NCBI GenBank assembly: GCA_016647705.1
Contig: CM028332.1
Location: 31,625,300 to 31,689,299, forward strand
Origin: Eucommia ulmoides
Taxonomy: Eukaryota > Streptophyta > Magnoliopsida > Garryales > Eucommiaceae
Direction: 5' to 3'
Length of the DNA: 64,000 bases
This document shows, piece after piece, positions 12,327-22,100 of the stretch. Within the stretch, counting starts at the first letter, position 1. Each line of letters begins with the position of its first letter. The translations under genes were made by a program, and so were the position numbers. Under the pieces are notes generated by a model. That model was not told the origin of the DNA and ran no database searches. It worked only from the letters and a program-made list of their open reading frames with translations.

Positions 12327-13200
12327 ATGGATGATGTATATTGTGTATCCTCTTTTGATAGTGGTAAATACGTATATGATAATGTGATTTATGATTTTTG
12401 TAGTAGTAATGGAGATGATGATAATGAAAATGTCCATATTGTTATGGAAAAATTATTTTCACTCACATTACTTTTTGCTAAAAAGAGTTTAAGTTTAAAA
12501 AGAAAAATAGTTGATTTTGAAAATGGTGGAAAAAGGGTCTGAAAATCTAAAGTGCATTTAGATGATTATTGTAGTATAAAAGAATTTTTAGATGTTATTT
12601 TTTAAATTAATAATTTGCTCTCTAAAGTTGATTCTCTTGAAAATGAAAACAGAGTTTTAAAAATTAATTTTGATACGATTTTTAGGCAAAGATCAAATCT
12701 TGTTTCTAATATCGATTTATTTAAGAAAAATTTTGAAAAATTAAAATCCAACCTTAAGTCTGTTTCGAGTGATTCTGAAAATAATTTTTCTAGATAAAAT
12801 GGATATGTTTTATTGTCATCCTTTATCACAAGGCAATGATAATTATGTGGTTATTGTTAGAAATGATTCTTACTTTACATCCCGTGCTTTATTTGATAAA
12901 TCGGATTTGAGATGTTATTATTGCAATAGGGTTGGGCATTTTAAAATAGCATGTTCATTCAGGAACCCTAAGTTTATGTCTAACAAGAATGATGAAATGG
13001 ATACCGAAGAAAGTTGTTGAAATATCTTTTACAGAGTTACATAATGTTGGAAATAGATCCGAACGAACAAACAAAGAAGTTATATCAAAGTCAAGACAAG
13101 GTGTCATCAATGATCCACAAGTGACACATGTAAAGCAAAAAGATGCACCAAAGACAAAATGTGAAATTACAAAGAAGCCACAAGAGAAATGTAAAGGATG
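12327..13200 (+). pseudogene. gag remnant with CCHC zinc knuckle
   Basis: Consecutive open pieces (12327-12542, 12615-12797, 12769-13020, 12989-13216) read as one gag broken by stops and shifts. An acidic Asp/Asn/Ser-rich N terminus is followed by a Leu/Lys/Glu/Asn-rich likely coiled coil. Then comes the knuckle CYYCNRVGHFKIAC (C-X2-C-X4-H-X4-C, about 12913-12954) and a Lys-rich tail. The same gag, reversed, lies at about 42440-42895 in the third family copy. No protease, integrase or RT follows. Lineage was not assigned. Confidence 0.75.
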
Positions 13201-15478
13201 CAGAGATAGATATTAAGAGATTAAAAATTCTGAAGAATTTAGGTGAAAACAACTCTAATCTATTTTTACTCTTAATGTATCCTGATTAAGATCACACACG
13301 ATACAAAAATGATTTTATAATTATGTGTGTTTTTTTATAGGATTCTAATTAGTGAAATTATTTGCTCTTATGTGTAATTGAAAAAGAAATAAAGATAATT
13401 GATTAAAATTGTATTTAAAAAGTTAGTGGAGCTAATAGAGAAAAGTAATAGGTTAAAGGGACGAAAACGTCAAAGAAAATGATTTAAAATAAAATTAAGG
13501 AAAGAGCTCTGTATGGTCCAGTCGACAGATAAGTCGACTTATGAAAATAAGACAATTCCTAGAATCGTTCAGTCGACAGGTAGATCAACCTGTGGCCAAA
13601 GAATGAACTCTCTGAATCTCTAAATCGATAAATAGGTCGACTAATGAAAATCTCTGAATTGTCCGGTCGATAGATGATGGATAGGTGGTCGAACGATGGG
13701 TGAAGGAATTTTGTCTTAGCTAGTATCCTGAATTGAGCGGTTGATAGATGTGTCTTGGTCGGTCGACTGATAAGTCTATTTCAGGTTTTGTGGAATTTCA
13801 GGATTTGTTAAAAAACTATCAGTTATTTGGTTACCTGATTGAGAGATTTTAGGGATATGGATATCTTTAAGATATAATACTCTTATTTGAATATCTATAT
13901 AGATTTGGTACATGGAATTAAAATATTTTTCAAAACGGTTTTTTTAATACTTCCTATCTTATTGATTTGAGTTTGAAAATTCTTTTGAGAAACTATATTG
14001 AATATTTTGAAAGCTATAATTAAGTAAAATACACCTTAAATGAAAGGAATCAATATATAGGGTCTATAGGTGATTTTAAATGACATATTTTGTGGAAACT
14101 AACCGTTATAGGGCTTGTTTCAAGTGGCTTTAAATAGACATGCGGATTTCATATAATATTGATAATATATTAAGAACTATTCAGTTCATAAGTTTTTATA
14201 AGAGTAATCATTATGATATTATTTTGAGAGATCAAATTGTGAGATCAATTATTGAGGAGTTCTTGAATTAAAGCGTTGATTGTGTAAGCGTCACCGAGTT
14301 GAGCTATCTAACGTTCCAATCTATAATTCTTCGGTGTTATCTGGGTGAGGTCTTTCCAAACTTTTAATCTTTACTGCATATTTATTTTTCTATATTTATT
14401 TGGTTGATAAGATCTTTATAAAATCATTTTCTTAACTTTAAATCGCATAAAAATATTTTAAAACGATTTTTGGTGAAAATCTGATTACATACTTATTTGT
14501 GTGCTATTTATATTTATCATAATCAAATTTTTATATTTTCTTGGTAAACATATTGCAAGCATATTCTTAATTGAGTTGTTGTTATCATTGCTTGCTTGGT
14601 TAATTGATTGTATAAGAAATCGTTTTTGAACTTTAAAAGCATAAAAAGTTCTTTTAAAATGATTTGTGAGGTAATTTGATTACGTCCTACCCACATTATT
14701 TTTATAATCAGATTTTTGATTCCTCACTTAATTCTATCCCTAGTAATTATCGTGACATTAATCGAGTTTAAATTGATTTGAGCTAGTAGAAGCTCCGAGT
14801 GGGAAGAACTTATCAATTCTTTGTAATTGGTGAGTTATGTACGGATTAGATACTATTGAGAGTATCTAATCAGGGGTAGCTTGGTTTCAATATTTTCCGG
14901 CAAAGAGATTGAGGTGTTAATTTTTCCTTTATAAAATTAATTGTGAGTGATTTGTAAAGGTTCTATCCTTACTTGGGAAAATGATAATTGCAGCGTTTCT
15001 GTGAGGTTTTGATTCTTTAGCCTAAGGTACAAAAAAAATTAAATTATTCTCGAGCCTGTAAAAAGTAGAGGTTATTCTTGAGTCTGGGAAAAATAAGAGG
15101 TTATTTGTGAGCCTGAGAAAATGAATTTGTAAATGTTGATTCTGAGTCTGTGAAAAGAATCATTGTGTAAAAGTTTGGTTCCTACCTGTTTAAAAGAATC
15201 TCAGTGTTTAGTAGGTGCAACTCTCCGTGGAGCTCGGGGGACTAGATTAGCCAAAAGTAGCTTGGTGAACCAGTATAAATTTCTGGTGTGCTACTATTTT
15301 TTATTATTTATTTTTGTTATTTGGTGTGCACCTAATTGATATTATATTTTTGTTGTTATATAAAGATAATAATTAATTTAAGATTAAAATTAATTATTTG
15401 GATTGTTGAAGTATTTTTTTTCTGATATTTTTTTATCTATCCAATTCACCCCTTTTTGGGTAGCTCACTAGGCCAACA
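13190..15478 (+). repeat. 3' LTR, 5'-truncated
   Basis: This matches the 5' LTR from about position 9930-9970 onward and ends GGCCAACA. The polypurine tract and first part of the LTR are missing, so the internal deletion ran from gag into the LTR. GTCGAC motifs recur at about 13520-13775 with more losses than in the 5' LTR. Confidence 0.85.
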
Positions 15479-15811
15479 AAGATTAATCTAACACTCTCTC
15501 ACTTATCATTTTCACAGGAAATGATAAGCTTTTACAATTCACACAAAATAAATTCAATTACAGGATGAATCGAAACTTAATTCTTTTAAAGGGAAAAAAA
15601 TAATCTAACATTTTTATAAGGGTAAAGATCAAACCTTAATTTTTTTCACAAGAAAAAAATCAAAACCTAGCTATCCTGACTAGATACCGTCCCAAATGTG
15701 TCTAATCCTTTCAAACTCACAAATAAAAAATATATATGAGTTTCTTCTCACAAGGAGCTTTTACCACCTCAATAGAAATATACTTGATTAATATCCCAAA
15801 TAATTATTACA

Positions 15812-15865
<54 letters not shown>
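15812..15865. repeat. (AT)n microsatellite
   Basis: About 26 AT units inside the right half of the solo LTR. Confidence 0.9.
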
Positions 15866-15868
<3 letters not shown>

Positions 15869-17343
15869 GAAATTAAAATATGATTAATAAATAAAGTAGG
15901 TAATATAAATTTAGCACGTAATCAGATAATCAGACAGAAATCGTTTAAAAAATATTTTCAGGCTTTTAAGTTTAAAATGATTTTCTAGTAATCCTAAACC
16001 AAGTAATCAAGATAAATATAACTTTAAAAACAAATAATAAAATTTGGATGGATCTTACCGGGAAAACACCGAAGACAATAGCAATATAGTAAGTAGAATT
16101 CAAATCGGTGATGCCAAACAACAAGCACTTTAGATCAAAAACTTATAAAGAATCACTCTTCAAAATTTCAGCAAAAATCTTACTCTTATAATAACTCAAA
16201 CTGATGTTCTTGATGTGTTTAATTCAATTTCCGTAGGTCTCTATTAATAGACAAATAACTAACTCTTTAATGACTAATTTTTCAAAGATATGTCATTAAA
16301 TGACACTCTAAGACCCCAAATGACATATGCTATCAATATAGGTATGTTCCACTTAAAAATATCTTTCAAATCTCACTTTTAATTCCATAAAACAATTTCC
16401 CATTTGAAACCACTAGAATATAAAGTATTAAATTATTTAAATTAAGAGAATCTCAAAATATATAGATCATATCAATAGGGATTACTAAATAAGTTTTTCA
16501 TATTTGAAATACATTCAAATTCCCTAAATTCATTTCTTGGAATCATAAAAAATGGATAGTTTTTTACCAAGAGACCAAATCAGTCGAATTGCTGACTGAA
16601 GCAGTCGGTTGACCGAGCCACACCATTCGGTTGACCGACTGGTGCCAAGGTTGAAATAGCTGTTGGCATTACACTAGTCGGTTGACTGACTAGATTAGTG
16701 GGTTTTTCCTTTTTTCACCCTCTGCATCCATTGATTCAAAAGGTTAACCGACCCTAACCATTCAGTTGACTGATTTGATCAGAATACTCATTTCCATATC
16801 TATTTTAGTCTCTGTTTCAAATAGTTGATCGATTGTTTTTCTCAGTTGACCGATTAGATCAATAGAACTTCATTTTGACTCCAAAAACTCATTGTTTTAT
16901 TAAATCAACTGACCATTTTTGCCGGTTGACCGAATTGACTCGAAAACACAACTTTTTATACTTTAAAACACATTTTTTAATTAGGTCAATTATCAAATTT
17001 ATTTCACATAAGAAACACATAAAATATCTCATTTTAGGATCTTAAATTTATCACTTCTTATCATGACACACATATAATTAATTCATTTTAAGTGTCATGC
17101 ATGATCCTGATTCGGGTTGTATTTATAAAAATAAAGAGTTGTTTTCACCTAATTTTCTTCAGTGTCTTCAAAACTTTTCACATTTTCATCAAGTCCATTT
17201 TGCATCTTTTATGTTTTTTTTCATCAAATCTTCTTTTTAATCAAATGTATGGAACTATAAATCTGAAATATTCGATAAAACCTTTAGCTCTACAAAAATA
17301 TCAATACTTAATTGCTTATCAAAATCTTGAATTCAACACAGAG

Positions 17344-17369
17344 GTTGACTGATGTGGATATGGACGACT

Positions 17370-17410
<41 letters not shown>

Positions 17411-18493
17411 TGGTCGTAGCATAGATTGACTGATGTGGGTATCAATGCGTTGAGAGTGAGAGAGAAAGAGACGATGGTGGATGACAGATCAAATTGGGCA
17501 TGGTGGTGTGTGGTTTTTGGCTAATGTGGGTATATAGATGGGTTGTAGAAGGGCAAAAATAAATAAATAAATAAAGGATTTAAAAATATTTAAAAAAGAA
17601 AAGAAAAAGAAAAAGAAAATAGTAATAGAGTGTATAAGAGTCATTATATCATTATATGTGTGGTAAATCGGCCAATATAATTTTTTTTTTTTTTGCAATT
17701 AGGGTTCTCTGATAATCTTGATAATTAATGGAACTTTGGTTGAACTTTAAAAAATAAGGGGACATGTGAAGTAGTAACCTACTTTTTATTTATAATTATT
17801 AAATTAAGCATCCACAATAATTGACCTAATAAATATCTTTCTCCCAAGGAGTATAGAGAGGTTTGACAAGAGAAAAGAAATAAAAGTTCATATTTATTTT
17901 GAAAAGATAATTCAAGAAATAATTTAAGGTTTAAAACTAAATACATTATTTATTTACTAAATTAAATGTCTTTGAAAATAAAATAAAAAAATTATTTAAA
18001 ATATAAATATTATTTAAAATTATTCACATTTTTTTAGCACTTCTCACTTAAAATAATTAAATTTCATCATTGATATTATAAAATTTTAAAAAAATATACA
18101 CAAATAATTATAGATAGATAGAAAAAATAATGAATGAAGGAAACAAAAAAAAAAAAAATTTAGAGAAAAATATTTTAAAAAGAAGTAACAGAAGTTATTT
18201 TAGGAATAACGTTACGTACAGAGATTAAACTGACCGATTGACTCTCTGTTAAACCGAATTATTCGGTCTGGCCTATCGCTCCCTGCCGAATTCGACTGAC
18301 CCAACCCGCTAATAATTCTATATTCAATATTTAATAAATAATTCTTAATTTTCAGCATGCCGTCAGTCAGAACCACTTGGGGGCACCGTCCACGTCTCAC
18401 CGTAGAGGAAGCCCTCCTAAAGAAAGTGGTGGGCCCCACCCGCAGCGATTGCACCACATAAATCAATCTAAGAAATTTCCCGACGAATACGCC
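17344..18493. other. 5' flank of the amidohydrolase gene, no coding seen
   Basis: This has a (GA)n run at 17371-17407, GA-rich repeats (gattgactgatgtgg twice), a purine-rich tract at 17590-17625 and AT-rich filler. A less AT-rich segment starts near 18200 and leads into the promoter. Open frames at 17489-17698 and 18212-18496 (minus) lack recognisable domains. Confidence 0.55.
17371..17407. repeat. (GA)n microsatellite
   Basis: About 18 GA units, about 1.2 kb upstream of the gene start, just outside the solo LTR. Confidence 0.9.
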
Positions 18494-18542
18494 CACGTGA
18501 CAGATATGCTGTATGGATTGCCTCCTATATTATTCCCACGTG
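18494..18542 (+). promoter_or_regulatory. putative core promoter with two G-boxes
   Basis: CACGTG occurs at 18494-18499 and again at 18537-18542, with an AT-rich TATA-like word (ctatattatt) at about 18525-18534. The chosen start codon is 90 bp downstream. G-boxes are bound by bHLH factors such as MYC2, and ILL6-type genes are known to be jasmonate and wound induced in Arabidopsis, so the sites fit. The transcription start is inferred only. Confidence 0.5.
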
Positions 18543-18631
18543 TTCAAATCTCTCCATTTTCTTCTTCCTCTGCCTTCTTCTGCATCACTCTGTTCTCCCC
18601 TCTCGCCCCTCTCTCTCTCGTGAATCTCAGG

Positions 18632-19105
18632 ATGAGTCCTCATAGACTCATCCTTTTAATCTTCGTATTAATCCTCAATTCTTCGATAATCAACGCACTT
18701 TTAGAGAAATCAACTTCATCTGATTACGGATTCGCTTATATCGAGCGGACCTGCTTCAACAAGCCCCCCGAAAACCGAAAAAATCAGACCGCTTTCCGTC
18801 AAAGATTGCCGGAATCGATGCAGGACTGCACGGTGTGGACGAAGGACTGTTCCGAGGGGATACTCCGGCTGGCTAAGGATCCGGATAACATCAATTGGTT
18901 GAAGTCAGTGAGGCGGAGAATACACGAGAATCCTGAGCTTGCGTTCGAGGAATTCGAGACAAGTCGGCTGATCCGCAATGAATTGGACGAGATCGGTGTC
19001 GGCTACCGGTTTCCGTTGGCCAAGACCGGGATCAGAGCCTTGATCGGAACTGGAGGGCCGCCGTTCGTGGCGGTGAGAGCTGATATGGATGCCCTCCCCA
19101 TTCAG
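18632..19105 (+). CDS. ILL6: ILL6-like exon 1 (residues 1-158)
   Basis: Encodes the signal peptide, a family-variable segment with several Cys, and the start of the catalytic domain ([37 protein letters not shown]). It ends CAG before gtaatt. Intron 1 is 1423 bp and AT-rich. Confidence 0.9.
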
Positions 19106-22100
19106 GTAATTTTCACGCGTTATCGTGCTTTTTTTTCCTTCTCCCTTGTTCTTCTTTTTCCTACTTTTTTTTTTTACTAAAATAACCAAAAATATATTCT
19201 CTCTTCTTTAACAAATAACTAATTCGAATTAAATAACTCAAAATATTAGTGCATTTTCTATTTCTATTTTTTTAATTTAATCAACTTTTGAAGATGCCGG
19301 TGTGTTCTTAATATATAATTTAAATTTATTTTTTATTTTATTTTGCATGTTTATTTTAATTCTAATTAATTTATTAAAAGCATTATTATATTTCGGCCAC
19401 TTGCTTATCTCTGTTTGGATTAAATGGTGGTTGTGTGTTGTGTTGTGGGACAAGGCATGTGGTATAGAAAGTGCAGAAGAAGCGGCTAGCGCGTCATTAT
19501 TGGTTAGCAGTTTTTTTAATGAAAAAAAAAATCTCTTAAAAATCTGACATAGTTAGCGTTTAGCTTGCATTTTGGGAATTATTTTTATCTTTTAATAAAA
19601 AAATGTTTTCATTCGAATATTTTTTTTTACACTTTTTTATATAAATTATGGATTCCTGTCACCAAATATCGATTTTTAAATTTTTAAAAATAATAAAAAT
19701 TTAGTTAATAAAGTGTGCACGTGAAATATGAAGAGTAGAGTGCAAAGTATAATTCAATTTTATGTATTTTAAAATTGAATTTTTTTTTCCAAATATTTTA
19801 TCTTTTCATCCTAGTTATTGATTGATATAGAGAAATTTGAAATTAGTGAATTAAGACTTAATTTGGCTCCACTATTATTTTTTAAAAAGATCTGTTAAAA
19901 AATTATTGTAAACTGTTAGATAAACCTATTAAAAATAGTTGTTGAAAATGAAAAATATTTAATGAGCATTTGTAAACATTTGTGTAAAAGCAACTATTAA
20001 ATTACTAAAATAGACTTATATTATTTTTATTTATTTATTTTTAATTTTATTTAGTATAAAAAATAACATACATACAAAAGAAATATTTTTTTGTATAAAT
20101 CCATGATTAATATAAAATATTTTTTGAAATATATTATATTTTTCAAATAAAATTTAAAATATTTAAAAATAAAAATAAGGATAATCTTGTTATATAGAAT
20201 CTCATCAATTAAAAAAATGAATTTGTAAAAGTACTATTCTCTTTATTTTTAAAACTAGCCTCAAAAGAAAAAGAAAAAAAAAAAAAAAAAAGAACTTTAG
20301 CGGTTCCTTGTCTACAAAAATTGATTACCAAACATACCTATATCGACTTCTCCTTTTCAAAAGGAGAAATACCTCAAAAAGAGGACCAAATTAAGATAAG
20401 AGATTGCACAAGTGCAATTTTAACTAGTCATTTTTTAAATTTAATTATGTACCATTAAATTATATTTTTTTTAAACCTAATTTATTAATAGATGTTCATA
20501 ATAATTTTTTTTTTTCTCTCTCCGGTAGGAAGCGGTGGAGTGGGAGCACCGGAGTAAAGTTGCCGGAAAGATGCACGCCTGCGGCCACGATGCCCACGTG
20601 GCCATGCTCATGGGCGCTGCCAAGATTCTCAAGGCCAGAGAACAGCATTTGAAGGTTGGTTCTTTAGATAGAGACCTCTTGAATTTGTCCTGGGTTTTTT
20701 AGATTAATTTATTGAGTGAAATGAGAGTAATTATTTTTATAGTCATTAAAATAATATGATTTTTTTAAATAAAGAACATGGTTAGAATAATTAAATCATA
20801 TTCCAAATATTTTAAGATAAAACGATTAATACGACTGGAAATGCCCTTATTCCTTTATATAACAGCTAACTCACTTTGCTAAAATCATAGTATTTAATAC
20901 TAGTTTTCGACATTCATTTAGCATATGTTCAATTTTATTTTATTTTTTTAAAAAAAGAACATCAATAATTAAATAAAAAAATAGGAAAAATCGGTGAAAA
21001 TTCCCTTTTTTTTAAGTCTAATTGGTGAAAAATCTTTTTGTATTATTAGTTTTTGATTTAGTCCTTTAAGTTAGATTTCACTTGTGTTTTAGTCCCGCAT
21101 TGCAGGGATTATAGGAAACTTTTTAGTGAGTACATTTGATTTTTATAATGAATTTTGTTACATGTAACTAATATTAGTTATAATTTCATAATTGTTACTT
21201 TTCACACATATTTGGGTATTTTTAGTTACATGTACTTATATAATATTAGTTACATGTTACAATTACGTATATATGTATAATATTTTGTGACGTAACTAAA
21301 AAAATATCAAATTTTTTAGTTACATATTAGAGACATGTAACTAAAAAGTTATATATTATTGAAACGTGTAATTAAAAAATATCAAACTTTTTAGTTACAT
21401 TTCAGAGACATGTAACTAAAAAGTTACATATTATTGGAACATGTAACTGAAAAAAAAATAAAAAAAATTAGTTACCTGTAACTAATATAGTAATATTACC
21501 TACAAAGTGTAACTGCGCGTGACTATCACATGAGTAAGACTTCCTCTTTTTTAAAACAGATGAGACTAAATCAAAAGTTTTTACCGCATATAGGATTTTT
21601 AACCAATTAGAGCTTAATGAAGGACCTCTCACCAATTGTCTCAAAAAAATAAAGCATAGTATTGAGAAAAAATATGAATTTGGTGAATCGAGGCGTGTAG
21701 ATGCTGTCCTAAAAAGAGTTCCCCCCCCCCCCCCCCCCTCCTCTATGTAATAGGGTTGAATGACGAGCTCTTCTAAGATACAGCGATCCAGGGAGTCGAG
21801 ATGCAAACAAGACATCCCTAATTAAACCGATCGCGAACTCTATTATCCATATAAAATCAAGTATATGTCTAAAATATAAAAAAACATCACTTCTATTTCT
21901 TTATCTTAATGGAATCACACTCACTATTTTATACGTATCAACATCTAGTATCAAACTCTTTTATTTATTTTTCTCTATTCTTTTTTATATTTTTTTGTAT
22001 CTCCTTTTTATTGTTACACACATATATAATATATGGATTATGTTACTCTTAGTGATATCAAGTACTCTTAATAGTATAATTAATAAAATCATTAATTATA

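Larger units (their letters stand above)
9806..15478 (+). mobile_element. non-autonomous long-LTR retrotransposon (pol-less, copia-like gag)
   Basis: Two direct repeats of about 2.3-2.45 kb flank an internal region of under 1 kb. The LTR starts TGTTGATTC and ends GGTCAACA/GGCCAACA. A degenerate tRNA-Met primer site follows the 5' LTR at 12259-12270. Internal coding is limited to a gag remnant with a CCHC knuckle; protease, integrase and RT are absent. The target duplication is AAGAC (9801-9805) versus AAGAT (15479-15483), one mismatch. The 3' LTR lacks its first 100 or more bp and the polypurine tract: gag joins the LTR directly at about 13190, within a short shared word (tgtaaa-gatgcagagat). 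It sits inside a solo LTR of its own family. Mobility would need another element's enzymes. Confidence 0.88.
9388..17338 (-). mobile_element. solo LTR of a long-LTR retrotransposon, split by a nested element
   Basis: The first part is 9388-9805 and the second is 15479-17338, about 2.28 kb once the nested element is removed. Read on the plus strand it starts TGTTGGCC and ends ATTCAACA, the reverse complement of the LTR ends of the family at 9806-15478 and 38746-40948. The flanks are a perfect 5-bp target duplication, CAGAG at 9383-9387 and at 17339-17343. No internal region belongs to it, so it is a solo LTR left by LTR-LTR recombination. It is more diverged than the inserted copy. Its GTCGAC-type motifs are mostly decayed to GTTGAC. 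Confidence 0.85.

Noticed and set aside
18377..18631. upstream in-frame ATG adding 85 residues to the hydrolase
   Set aside because: It would bury the signal peptide, and the extension would start above both G-boxes and the TATA-like word.
19302..19547. frame in intron 1
   Set aside because: Intronic AT-rich sequence with no domain. The splice sites on both sides give the expected protein.
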